The position numbers were made by a program, and so were the translations under genes. A stretch of DNA of 47,171 nucleotides, from assembly GCF_948329825.1 (NCBI RefSeq), contig NZ_CAOJCM010000014.1, positions 1 to 47,171 of the forward strand, in the 5' to 3' direction. Positions 25,284 through 33,453 of this stretch are shown here, piece after piece. The stretch is from Paenibacillus sp. JJ-100 (GTDB lineage: Bacteria > Bacillota > Bacilli > Paenibacillales > Paenibacillaceae). The notes below the pieces were generated by a model, which ran no database searches, was not told the origin of the DNA, and worked only from the letters and a program-made list of their open reading frames with translations. Position 1 is the first letter of the stretch. Each line of letters starts with the position of its first letter.

Positions 25284-26111
25284 ATGGAATTGTGGTTTAC
25301 GGAAAAGCAGACCCCTGTATTCGGGATTACCGCAAAGATTAAACAGACTTACGTCACAGAGCAAACGGACTTTCAGGATCTTGCAATGGTGGAAACCGAA
25401 GAATTCGGCAACATGCTTGTATTGGACGGTATGGTAATGACGACGGTGAAGGACGAGTTTGTATATCATGAAATGGCGGCACATCCAGCCTTGAACACTC
25501 ACCCCAATCCGAAAAAAGTACTGGTAGTTGGCGGTGGTGACGGCGGTGTTATCCGTGAAGTCATCAAACATGCTGCTGTAGAAAAAGCAGTTCTCGTCGA
25601 AATCGACGGTAAAGTGATCGAATATTCCAAACAGTATTTGCCTGAAATTGCAGGCAAGCTCGACGAGCCGAACGTTGAAGTGCTCGTTAACGATGGTTAC
25701 ATGCATATTATTGAACATAAAGATGAGTACGATGTCATTATCGTAGACTCCACAGAACCTGTAGGACCGGCTGCTCCGCTCTTTGAGCGTGGTTTCTACC
25801 AGGGAATCTATGAAGCATTAAAAGAAGACGGCATCTTTGTTGCCCAGACGGACAACCCTTGGTTTAAAGCGGATCTGATCCAGAAGGTGAACAAAGACGT
25901 CAAAGAGATCTTCCCGATCGTACATGTGTACGGCTGTAATATACCAACCTACCCAAGTGGTCTATGGACATTCACCATGGGCAGCAAGACGTATGATCCA
26001 CTTGCGGTAGATGAGACTCAAATTCCGGAGATGGATACGAAGTATTATTCTCCACGTCTGCACAAAGCGGCATTTGTACTTCCAAAATTCGTGGAAGATT
26101 TAACGAAATAA
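25284..26111 (+). CDS. speE: spermidine synthase
   Basis: Transfers an aminopropyl group from decarboxylated S-adenosylmethionine to putrescine. The 275-residue protein shows the N-terminal beta domain (WFTEKQTPVFG), the nucleotide loop VVGGGDGGVIREV and the catalytic segment IVDSTEPVGPA. The start at 25284 follows GAGAGAAGG; upstream in-frame ATGs lack a ribosome binding site. speB follows after 13 bp, so the two genes form an operon that makes putrescine and then spermidine, as in B. subtilis. Confidence 0.96.
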   Translation: MELWFTEKQTPVFGITAKIKQTYVTEQTDFQDLAMVETEEFGNMLVLDGMVMTTVKDEFVYHEMAAHPALNTHPNPKKVLVVGGGDGGVIREVIKHAAVEKAVLVEIDGKVIEYSKQYLPEIAGKLDEPNVEVLVNDGYMHIIEHKDEYDVIIVDSTEPVGPAAPLFERGFYQGIYEALKEDGIFVAQTDNPWFKADLIQKVNKDVKEIFPIVHVYGCNIPTYPSGLWTFTMGSKTYDPLAVDETQIPEMDTKYYSPRLHKAAFVLPKFVEDLTK

Positions 26112-26124
26112 AGGGGAAATGAAG

Positions 26125-26994
26125 ATGAAACTGGATCAAGCTTATTCAGGAAACGTATTTATTTGCAGCTCAGAGGATTATGAAAATTCCAAAGCCGTAA
26201 TCTATGGTATGCCGATGGATTATACCGTCAGCTTCCGTCCGGGATCCCGTTTCGGCCCGGCTCATATTCGTCAGGCCTCAGTTGGACTCGAAGAGTACAG
26301 CCCATATCTAGATAAAAGCATCGTGGACATGACTTATTTTGATGCGGGAGATTTGCTTTTGCCATTCGGTAACGCGGGACGCAGTTTGGAAGTTATCCAT
26401 GAATACATCGGTAGCCTGCTGGCGGATGACAAGTTTCCAATTGGTCTAGGCGGCGAACATCTCGTGACATGGCCTGTAATTCAGCAGATGTACAAAAAGT
26501 ATCCGGATCTCATTCTGATCCATATTGATGCACACGCCGACCTTCGTGAAAGCTATGAAGGTGAGCCACTGTCTCACTCGACACCTGTACGTAAGGCTGC
26601 TGAGCTGATGGGTGGTCAAAACATCTATCAATTCGGTATCCGTTCCGGTTCCCGTGAGGAGTTCCAGTATGGCCGTGAGAACATTAACTTCTATCCGTTT
26701 GAAGTAGCGGCTCCAATGAAGGAAGCTCTTCCGAAAATGGGCAATCGTCCTGTATATGTAACAATCGACATCGACGTGCTTGATCCATCTGCTGCACCAG
26801 GAACGGGAACGGCAGAGGCGGGTGGCATCACATCCAAAGAGCTGCTTGAAGCCGTTCATATGATCGCTGGTTCTGATGTGAATGTGGTGGGCTGTGACTT
26901 GGTTGAAGTCGCGCCAATCTATGATCCAACACAACAGACGCAGATCGTAGCAGCGAAGTTGATTCGTGAAATGCTGCTTGGATTCGTGAAGTAA
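26125..26994 (+). CDS. speB: agmatinase
   Basis: Hydrolyses agmatine to putrescine and urea. This ureohydrolase has the two-manganese site: GGEH near residues 110-113, the HIDAHADLR loop and DIDVLDPSAAPGTGTAE. The second ATG (26125) is chosen because AAGGGGA lies seven bases upstream; the ATG at 26119 is too close. Length is 289 residues. It is the second gene of the speEB operon. The arginine decarboxylase that would supply agmatine is not in this window. Confidence 0.95.
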   Translation: MKLDQAYSGNVFICSSEDYENSKAVIYGMPMDYTVSFRPGSRFGPAHIRQASVGLEEYSPYLDKSIVDMTYFDAGDLLLPFGNAGRSLEVIHEYIGSLLADDKFPIGLGGEHLVTWPVIQQMYKKYPDLILIHIDAHADLRESYEGEPLSHSTPVRKAAELMGGQNIYQFGIRSGSREEFQYGRENINFYPFEVAAPMKEALPKMGNRPVYVTIDIDVLDPSAAPGTGTAEAGGITSKELLEAVHMIAGSDVNVVGCDLVEVAPIYDPTQQTQIVAAKLIREMLLGFVK

Positions 26995-27074
26995 GTGAAC
27001 TTAACTTCCGTTGTTGACTCGAAAGGCTGTGGACTGCCACGCCGTGCATGTATCAAATAAAGCTATTCAAGCGA

Positions 27075-27116
27075 AACCCACCGTCAGGCGTGCGACCTTA
27101 TGCGGTGGGTTTTTTC
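27075..27116 (+). terminator. speEB terminator
   Basis: AACCCACCG pairs perfectly with CGGTGGGTT around a loop of about 19 bases and is followed by T6. Confidence 0.92.
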
Positions 27117-27262
27117 TTGTTGTCAGGTATGCTGTAAAAACTTTATTTAATTGAGATAAAGATTAGCGGATGATTTGAAGAAATAATAAATTTATGAATT
27201 CAATGAAAAGACGGTTTATATGAATTTAAGTGTCGATCGAACCGATATGGTATCAAAACAGC

Positions 27263-27300
27263 CTTTTTCCTGAACTTTTCTATGGAAAAGGTTTTTTTGT
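27263..27300 (+). terminator. second terminator-like hairpin before abfA
   Basis: CCTTTTTCC and GGAAAAGG pair and are followed by T7. No gene lies between this and the speEB terminator. It may stop residual read-through before the abfA promoter, or end an undetected small RNA. Confidence 0.6.
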
Positions 27301-27316
27301 TTAGGAAATAAAAGGG

Positions 27317-27345
27317 TTGAAACCTGTCTCAAAACAGGTTATTGT
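27317..27345 (+). promoter_or_regulatory. abfA promoter with inverted-repeat operator
   Basis: TTGAAA (27317-27322) and TATTGT (27340-27345) are 17 bp apart. The inverted repeat AACCTGT, six bases, ACAGGTT (27321-27340) fills the spacer and touches both boxes. A protein bound there would block RNA polymerase, as expected for repression of a sugar-utilisation gene. It does not look like the B. subtilis AraR site. Confidence 0.6.
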
Positions 27346-27380
27346 AAGCGGTGACAACATATTTCAGGGAGGTTGAAATA

Positions 27381-28862
27381 ATGGTTAATGTTACTTTAAG
27401 GGCGGATTCTGATAAAGGATTAATAAATCGCAATATATATGGTCACTTTTCCGAGCATTTGGGACGTTGTATTTATGAAGGGCTGTGGGTAGGAGAAGAT
27501 TCTTCTATCCCCAATACAGAAGGAATTCGTAATGATGTGCTTACGGCGCTCCAGAAGCTGAACATTCCTGTGCTTCGGTGGCCGGGTGGATGTTTTGCTG
27601 ATGAATATCACTGGAAAGATGGCGTGGGCCCCAAAAGCGAACGTGCTCGCATGATCAACACCCACTGGGGTGGCGTAGAAGAGAACAATCACTTTGGTAC
27701 GCATGAATTCATGAGATTGTGTGAATTGCTTGGTGCAGAGCCGTATATCAGCGGCAACCTTGGCAGTGGTACTGTTCAGGAAATGCAGGAATGGGTGGAG
27801 TACATTACGTTTGACGGTGAGTCACCTATGGCGAACTGGCGGAAACAAAATGGTCGTGAAGAGCCATGGAAGCTGAAATATTTTGGTGTGGGTAATGAGA
27901 ACTGGGGCTGTGGCGGCAACATGCGCCCGGAGTATTACGCGGATGAATACCGTCGTTACGCTACATATGTACGTAATTATTCAGGAAATCAAATTTACAA
28001 AATTGCTTGTGGACCAAATGACAGTAATTATGAGTGGATGGAAGTGCTGATGCGGGAAGCCGCTCGTTTTATGGATGGCATCAGCCTTCATTACTACACG
28101 ATTCCGACAGGCGTCTGGGATGACAAAGGGGCAGCCACAGGCTTTGGAGAAGCGGAATGGTTTGCCACGCTGAAGAAAACCTTATTTATGGATGAATTGC
28201 TTGTGAAGCACTCCGAGATCATGGACAAATATGATCCGGAAGGCAGAGTGGGCATCATCGTAGACGAGTGGGGCACATGGTATAATGTGGAGCCAGGAAC
28301 GAACCCGGGCTTCCTCTACCAGCAGAATACGATGCGGGATGCCGTGCTTGCAGCCGTGAATCTGAACATTTTCAATCAGCATAACAAACGGGTACATATG
28401 GCCAACCTGGCTCAGATCGTCAATGTGCTACAATCGCTCGTGCTGACCGAAGGGGACAAAATGCTCCTGACGCCTACGTATCATGTATTTGATATGTATC
28501 AGGTTCATATGGATGCACAGCGTTTGGATCTTAGTTATGAGAGCCCGGGATATACGTTTGGTGACGAAACGATTCCTCAACTCAGCTTGTCTGCATCACG
28601 TAACCAAGACGGGGTTATTCATGTGACAGCTTGTAATCTGAGTCATACGGATGAGCTTGAAGTGGTATGCAAGCTTGAAGCAGGTCAAGCGGCAAGCGTA
28701 TCGGGACAGCTGCTCCATAACGCAGACTTTGGAGCATTTAATACGTTTGAACAGCCAGATCAGGTAAAACCTGCAGCTTGGGAAGGGCTCGTTTTGGAAA
28801 ATAACACACTGCGTTTTGTGCTGCCACCAGCTTCTGTTGGTGTGATCGCTGTTAAGGGTTAA
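27381..28862 (+). CDS. abfA: alpha-L-arabinofuranosidase, family GH51
   Basis: Releases arabinose from arabinoxylan or arabinan oligosaccharides. The 493-residue protein has a (beta/alpha)8 barrel with acid/base Glu173 in GVGNENWG and nucleophile Glu296 in VDEWGTWY, then a C-terminal beta-sandwich. RWPGGCFADEYHWKDGVGP is typical of GH51. No signal peptide is present, so it is intracellular and acts on imported oligosaccharides. The ATG follows AGGGAGGT; the open frame begins ten codons earlier. It is the only sugar-degradation gene in the window and interrupts the speB-ywiB order of B. subtilis, which suggests insertion in this lineage. Confidence 0.95.
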   Translation: MVNVTLRADSDKGLINRNIYGHFSEHLGRCIYEGLWVGEDSSIPNTEGIRNDVLTALQKLNIPVLRWPGGCFADEYHWKDGVGPKSERARMINTHWGGVEENNHFGTHEFMRLCELLGAEPYISGNLGSGTVQEMQEWVEYITFDGESPMANWRKQNGREEPWKLKYFGVGNENWGCGGNMRPEYYADEYRRYATYVRNYSGNQIYKIACGPNDSNYEWMEVLMREAARFMDGISLHYYTIPTGVWDDKGAATGFGEAEWFATLKKTLFMDELLVKHSEIMDKYDPEGRVGIIVDEWGTWYNVEPGTNPGFLYQQNTMRDAVLAAVNLNIFNQHNKRVHMANLAQIVNVLQSLVLTEGDKMLLTPTYHVFDMYQVHMDAQRLDLSYESPGYTFGDETIPQLSLSASRNQDGVIHVTACNLSHTDELEVVCKLEAGQAASVSGQLLHNADFGAFNTFEQPDQVKPAAWEGLVLENNTLRFVLPPASVGVIAVKG

Positions 28863-28865
28863 GTT

Positions 28866-29171
28866 ATGAAGTCCTTCAGCTATGGGCAACAGCAACCTTT
28901 TAGCGAGGGAAGAAATGCCCCTTGTAAGGGCTGCGACAAGCAGTACGACATTCATATTAGTGATGCCAAAATGGCACGTCTGGTGGAGATTGCTTCACGA
29001 TCTCGTGCCACAGTGGAGGATAACGAGTATGAACGGCGACTTGCTGTCTGCTCAGCCTGCCCGGACCTACAGTACGGAACAACGTGCCGGCATTGCGGCT
29101 GCCTTGTGCAAGTACGTGCCAAACTGGCCGAGTCGACATGTCCTTATCCATACGCATCACAGTGGGGATGA
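28866..29171 (+). CDS. small Cys-rich, probably zinc-binding protein
   Basis: A 101-residue protein that starts three bases after the abfA stop, with only a weak ribosome binding site, so translation may be coupled. Eight cysteines are visible: Cys20-x2-Cys23, Cys62-x2-Cys65, Cys74-x2-Cys77-x-Cys79, and Cys92. This pattern suggests zinc ribbons or a treble-clef fold. It resembles the DUF6171-type proteins of Paenibacillus, whose function is not known; the assignment is from memory of the Cys spacing. The stop is followed by a 357-bp gap holding a terminator and the ywiB promoter. Confidence 0.78.
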   Translation: MKSFSYGQQQPFSEGRNAPCKGCDKQYDIHISDAKMARLVEIASRSRATVEDNEYERRLAVCSACPDLQYGTTCRHCGCLVQVRAKLAESTCPYPYASQWG

Positions 29172-29303
29172 ACAGCGTTCATCATGTTCAGTTTCGAACC
29201 GAGTAAACAATGTATGTGATCATATTACCTAAATACGTTTCATTATAATGAAGTAATAGAGCAAGTTAATGAAGCAAACTAACGAGATAGGATGCGAAGT
29301 AGA

Positions 29304-29341
29304 GGGGGCTGCACGGTACAGGTGCGGCTCTTCTTTTTGTT
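29304..29341 (+). terminator. terminator after the Cys-rich gene
   Basis: CTGCAC pairs with GTGCGG and AGAG with CTCT, separated by a four-G bulge, followed by TTCTTTTTG. It probably ends the abfA transcript. Confidence 0.6.
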
Positions 29342-29369
29342 TCCACAACAAAAAACTCTGAATTTGGAT

Positions 29370-29398
29370 TTGAATTGAGCGGGTGAACTGGATATAGT
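29370..29398 (+). promoter_or_regulatory. ywiB-argS promoter
   Basis: TTGAAT (29370-29375) and TATAGT (29393-29398) are 17 bp apart. The leader to ywiB is about 125 nt and contains a further hairpin starting CAGGAAGGGC (29461-29492). Confidence 0.55.
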
Positions 29399-29528
29399 TA
29401 TACAGTAGAGTGTAAGGAGTATGTATTCGGAATAAGAGCGTGTATAGCGACACAACCATACAGGAAGGGCTTTTCTCACCCGCCGTCCTGATTTTGCGTC
29501 GCCTCGAATATAATGGAGGTTAATATTC

Positions 29529-29954
29529 ATGTCGAAGATGCGACCGGTTCAGATCCGGCTGCACAGCCGTTATGAAGGGGAAGATGTACTACAGGAGATG
29601 CAGGGAGAGGCTGTAGTTAAGGGAACATATCTGTATGTCCGTTACGAAGAACCGCAGGCTGGGCCCAAAGGGGGCATAACTCGTACAACATTGAAGCTGG
29701 GCGGACAATCCATCAAGATTATACGTCATGGTGAAGTGGAGTCGGAGCAGACGTTTGAATTAAATCGAAAGCTTCCAGGTTTCTACCGATCGCCATACAT
29801 GTCGTTTGCCCTGTCCACGCATACACAAGAGCTGGAACTTTCCATTCAGGGATTGAGCGCACGCGCAGCGTGGAGCTACGACTTTTACCGCTTTGATGAA
29901 GAAGCCGGACATTTTGCCATTAGTTTGCATATACAGGAGGAACCAAATTCATGA
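29529..29954 (+). CDS. ywiB: DUF1934 family protein YwiB
   Basis: A 141-residue lipocalin-like beta-barrel protein of unknown function. The alternating hydrophobic strands (VQIRLHSRYEGEDVL, VVKGTYLYVRYEE, KIIRHGEVESEQTFEL, ELELSIQGLSARAAWSYDFY) fit DUF1934. Its stop overlaps the argS start in ATGA, so the genes are translationally coupled, as the ywiB-argS neighbours are in B. subtilis. The ATG follows ATGGAGG. The constant link with argS hints at a role related to translation, but none is established. Confidence 0.9.
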   Translation: MSKMRPVQIRLHSRYEGEDVLQEMQGEAVVKGTYLYVRYEEPQAGPKGGITRTTLKLGGQSIKIIRHGEVESEQTFELNRKLPGFYRSPYMSFALSTHTQELELSIQGLSARAAWSYDFYRFDEEAGHFAISLHIQEEPNS

Positions 29955-31630
29955 CACGTAATCCACTAGATACGATTAACGAACGGGTAAGTACAGCCAT
30001 TGGCAACGCCATTGTAGCCGCTGGTATTGTAACCAAGGAAGAACTTCCGGCAATTACACTTGAAGTGCCGCGCGAGAAGTCCCATGGCGACCTGGCTACC
30101 AATGCAGCGATGCAGTTGACCAAGATTGCTAAGCGTAACCCTCGTCAGATTGCTGAGGAGATTATTGCCAACCTGAATCTTGCTGATGCAGGTATTGAGA
30201 AGGCTGAAATTGCAGGGCCGGGGTTCATTAACTTCAAATTGGACAAGAGCTATCTCTATCCCGTGCTTAACTTGGTTCACGAGCAAGGCGAAAACTACGG
30301 AAGAATCGATGTTGGAGCTGGGAAAAAGGTAGAGATGGAATTTGTCAGTGCCAACCCGACCGGTAGCCTGCATCTGGGTCATGCCCGTGGAGCAGCTGTA
30401 GGGGATGCACTCTGCAACATTCTTGATTATGCAGGATATGAAGTAACTCGTGAATATTACATTAATGACGCGGGCAACCAAGTATTTAATCTGGCACGTT
30501 CCATTGAAGCGCGTTATCTGCAAGAGCTCGGTCAAGATGCCGAAATGCCTGAGGATGGTTACCATGGCGAGGACATTAAAGGGTTCGCGAAGGAACTTGT
30601 TGCTGAAAAAGGAGACAGCCTGCTGTCTATGCATCCAGGTGATCGTGCGGCATATTTCCGTGATTATGGTCTGGAAAAAGAACTCGACAAAATCAAACGT
30701 GACTTGAATCGCTTCCGTGTGAATTTTGACATCTGGTTCAGCGAAACGTCACTGTATGATAACGGTGAAGTGCTTCGCGTACTGGACGAGCTGCGTGAAC
30801 GCAACGAAATTTATGAAAAAGATGGCGCAACCTGGCTGAAAACGATGCAATATGGTGATGACAAGGAGCGCGTACTGATCAAAAACGACGGTACGTATAC
30901 TTACCTGACACCGGATATTGCATATCACCGTGATAAATATGCCCGTGGTTATGATACGATGATCAACATTTGGGGAGCGGACCACCACGGATATATTCCG
31001 CGTATGAAGGCAGCCATGCAGGCACTGGGCAACGATCCGGACAAGCTGGTTGTGTTGATTGCGCAGATGGTCAGCCTGTTCCAGAATGGCGAGAAAGTGA
31101 AAATGTCCAAACGTACAGGTAAAGCTGTAACGATGGAAGACTTGATGGATGAGGTGGGCATTGATGCCATTCGTTATTTCTTCACGATGCGCAGTATTGA
31201 TTCCCATCTGGACTTTGACATGGATTTGGCAATTTCGACATCCAATGAAAATCCGGTGTTCTACGTACAATATGCACATGCGCGCGTGTGCAGTGTGTAT
31301 CGTCAAGCCGAAGAGCAAGGCATCGAGTTGTTACCACTGGCACAGATTGATCTGTCTAAGCTGACAACCGAGCATGAGTATGACCTTCTTCGTAAAATGG
31401 GCGAGTTGCCAGAAGAGATTGCAGCAGCGGCTACAGGTTATGCGCCGCACCGCATCATTCGTTATGTTTACGAACTGGCATCTTTGTTCCATAGTTACTA
31501 CCGGGCTGAGCGCGTCATTACCGAAGACGCGCAGCAAACCCAGGCGCGCCTGGCGCTGATCGGTGCTGTTCGCACCGTCATCGCAACAGCGCTCCGTCTG
31601 GTGGGCGTATCCGCACCAGACAAAATGTAA
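29951..31630 (+). CDS. argS: arginyl-tRNA synthetase
   Basis: Class I synthetase that charges tRNA-Arg. The 559-residue protein shows the N-terminal Add1 domain, the HIGH-type motif HLGHARGA after SANPTGSL, the KMSK-type loop VKMSKRTGK, and a C-terminal DALR anticodon-binding domain starting near HEYDLLRKM. ATP and tRNA must both be bound for activation in this family. The ATG at 29951 lies within the CAGGAGG-led end of ywiB. A strong terminator follows within an unusual run of GC-rich hairpins. Confidence 0.97.
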   Translation: MTRNPLDTINERVSTAIGNAIVAAGIVTKEELPAITLEVPREKSHGDLATNAAMQLTKIAKRNPRQIAEEIIANLNLADAGIEKAEIAGPGFINFKLDKSYLYPVLNLVHEQGENYGRIDVGAGKKVEMEFVSANPTGSLHLGHARGAAVGDALCNILDYAGYEVTREYYINDAGNQVFNLARSIEARYLQELGQDAEMPEDGYHGEDIKGFAKELVAEKGDSLLSMHPGDRAAYFRDYGLEKELDKIKRDLNRFRVNFDIWFSETSLYDNGEVLRVLDELRERNEIYEKDGATWLKTMQYGDDKERVLIKNDGTYTYLTPDIAYHRDKYARGYDTMINIWGADHHGYIPRMKAAMQALGNDPDKLVVLIAQMVSLFQNGEKVKMSKRTGKAVTMEDLMDEVGIDAIRYFFTMRSIDSHLDFDMDLAISTSNENPVFYVQYAHARVCSVYRQAEEQGIELLPLAQIDLSKLTTEHEYDLLRKMGELPEEIAAAATGYAPHRIIRYVYELASLFHSYYRAERVITEDAQQTQARLALIGAVRTVIATALRLVGVSAPDKM

Positions 31631-31632
31631 TT

Positions 31633-31821
31633 CCTTCGGCCACGCGGCGGACAACGTCATGCCGCTTGGCCGAAGGCAGAAAGTCTCCATGCACCTCGCG
31701 AGCATTTGCTTGCGCGAGGGCATGGAGACTTTTTTGTGCCTGCTGCGCAAGGCGTGCCCGGCATCTGCCGGCATCCATTGCTGCGCAGCATAGGTACGGC
31801 GGCTAGCAGTGCACGCCGCCG
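31633..31821. terminator. four GC-rich hairpins between argS and the subtilase gene
   Basis: Four stems follow each other: CCTTCGGCC/GGCCGAAGG (31633-31676, inner GCGGC/GCCGC), AGTCTCCATG/CATGGAGACT (31682-31730, followed by T5), TGCTGCGCA/TGCGCAGCA (31741-31790, inner CCGGC/GCCGG) and CGGCGGC/GCCGCCG (31797-31821). The second is the argS terminator. The last overlaps the region just past the subtilase stop and may serve that gene. Confidence 0.75.
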
Positions 31822-31823
31822 GT

Positions 31824-32978
31824 TTATCCCCCGCCCTCCTGCAGTAGCTTGAGGGCGTCTATTTCGCCACCGCGGACTTTACTCCTCGCGGTGGTGGTTT
31901 TGCGAGCGCGCAGCGGAACTGTCGCGCGCTTCACAAGCGTTTTGATCTCGGCTGGAGACAGGCCGGGATGTTTGGCGAGCAGCAGTGCGATTGCGCCGCT
32001 CACATGAGAGGTCGCCATGGATGTGCCACTCATCTCATGATGCTTCCCTTGCACCCAAGAGGACACAATTTTGTCCCCAGGTGCATAGACGTCGACGTAA
32101 GCCCCGCGATTGCTGAAGGAGGCAATACGTCTGTTTTTGTCGGTTGCACCGACAGAGATGGTTTGTGGATATCGAGCAGGATAGTCAATGCTGCGGCGCT
32201 TGCTGTCATTTCCTGATGAGGCCACGATAACAATACCGGCGTGATACGCACGATTCACTACATCAAGCAATGATTTACTGCGTGTTTTCATACCAAAACT
32301 CATGTTGATGATATCGACTTTGTTACGTACACACCAGTCGATGCCAAGGACGATGTCGGAGACATAAGCAGAGCCGTTGTGGTCAAATGCTTTAACTGGA
32401 TAAATTAGAGCGCGCGGCGCAACGCCGATCATACCTGCGGTACTGTTCGCGGCAGCGATTGTTCCAGCAATATGAGTGCCATGTCCGTTGTCATCATGAG
32501 GAAGCAAGCTTCGGTTCAATAAATTGATACCACGGGCAAGAGAATAACGAAGATCAGGATGGTGGTAATCTGCTCCTGTATCAATAACGCCGATTTTGAT
32601 TCGGTGTCCTGTCGACACAGACCAGACCTTCGGGGCCCGAATCTGCTTCACTCCCCACGGGATACCTTGAGGGGTGCTTGGTTTGTTGTGGAGAGCAGTG
32701 GAGTGCAGTGAGACAGGGGTATCTTCTTCTACCGTGATATCGCCTCCATAACGATATAACATTTCCGGGCTTTGAACAGGGGCGATGAGGGTTCTGGCAA
32801 GCCGGGAGGCCTGAACGCCTCCCAGGTCAGTGTATTCGTTGCGCATTCGGGATAATTCAACGAGACATGCCTCGTACTGCTGTGGTTTGTCGAACCGAAT
32901 CAGATAACGTCCCGTTTGTTCGGAGTCAGGGCACCTCATTCCGTCAATCAACTGATGCAATAAACCGGTATAGTCCAT
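31824..32978 (-). CDS. S8-family subtilisin-like protease without signal peptide
   Basis: A 384-residue serine protease. The catalytic triad is intact: Asp133 in VIDTGAD, His166 in NGHGTHIAG and Ser320 in SGTSMA, with oxyanion Asn257 in SSGND. An N-terminal region of about 110 residues resembles a propeptide with the WGVKQIRAP junction typical of subtilisins. No hydrophobic signal sequence precedes it (MDYTGLLHQLIDGMRCPDS), so it is either an intracellular subtilisin or exported by another route. The ATG follows AAGGGGGC. It is convergent with argS. A gap of 475 bp separates it from rpoE on the other side. Confidence 0.92.
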   Translation of the reverse strand: MDYTGLLHQLIDGMRCPDSEQTGRYLIRFDKPQQYEACLVELSRMRNEYTDLGGVQASRLARTLIAPVQSPEMLYRYGGDITVEEDTPVSLHSTALHNKPSTPQGIPWGVKQIRAPKVWSVSTGHRIKIGVIDTGADYHHPDLRYSLARGINLLNRSLLPHDDNGHGTHIAGTIAAANSTAGMIGVAPRALIYPVKAFDHNGSAYVSDIVLGIDWCVRNKVDIINMSFGMKTRSKSLLDVVNRAYHAGIVIVASSGNDSKRRSIDYPARYPQTISVGATDKNRRIASFSNRGAYVDVYAPGDKIVSSWVQGKHHEMSGTSMATSHVSGAIALLLAKHPGLSPAEIKTLVKRATVPLRARKTTTARSKVRGGEIDALKLLQEGGG

Positions 32979-33082
32979 TATGGGCAGCCCCCTTCGGGAT
33001 GAACATGCTGAGGTATTCTATGAATGCATTCATCCAACTGCATGGGGAACTTGCCCTTTTTTTTCAAAAACACATTCTCTCC

Positions 33083-33204
33083 GTGTCAAAACGGGCGCAG
33101 GGACATATGATAGATGGAGGGCTAGAAGGCTCTTGCGGGGGACCTGGTAAGGAGCAATCCTACGAGGGTATACAGTCAAAGGGCGGAGGGGGACTCCGTC
33201 TTTT
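33083..33204 (+). ncRNA. candidate small RNA or orphan leader upstream of rpoE
   Basis: A promoter-like pair, GTGTCA (33083-33088) and TATGAT (33106-33111), is 17 bp apart. The predicted transcript starts near 33118, runs about 85 nt and ends in the 11-bp hairpin AAAGGGCGGAG/CTCCGTCTTTT (33178-33204). No convincing ORF is inside. It lies in the gap between the divergent subtilase and rpoE genes. The rest of the gap shows nothing clear. Confidence 0.3.
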
Positions 33205-33453
33205 ACATATGTCTTCTGTCTCTTCTTTCTGTGGGTCAGTCATGGTAGCTTTTCGGTTCATTCCTGCTGTCGATATAGGCGGACTGAGGTGTGGATTAAA
33301 GGGGATTGTGTAAATATGGGACATGCTTACATAAAAACTTGCTTTTTAACGCCAAATAGGTTTTACTTAGGTTTGTTAATGGATATGTTATACGTAACAT
33401 TCCAGTTTTGCAGGGGATATAAAGTGAATTTTGTGTGAGAGGAAGTGTCTTCA

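Noticed and set aside
32867..33313. Plus-strand ORF of 148 codons upstream of rpoE
   Set aside because: It begins inside the antisense of the subtilase gene, lacks a ribosome binding site and overlaps the promoter and hairpin of the possible small RNA.
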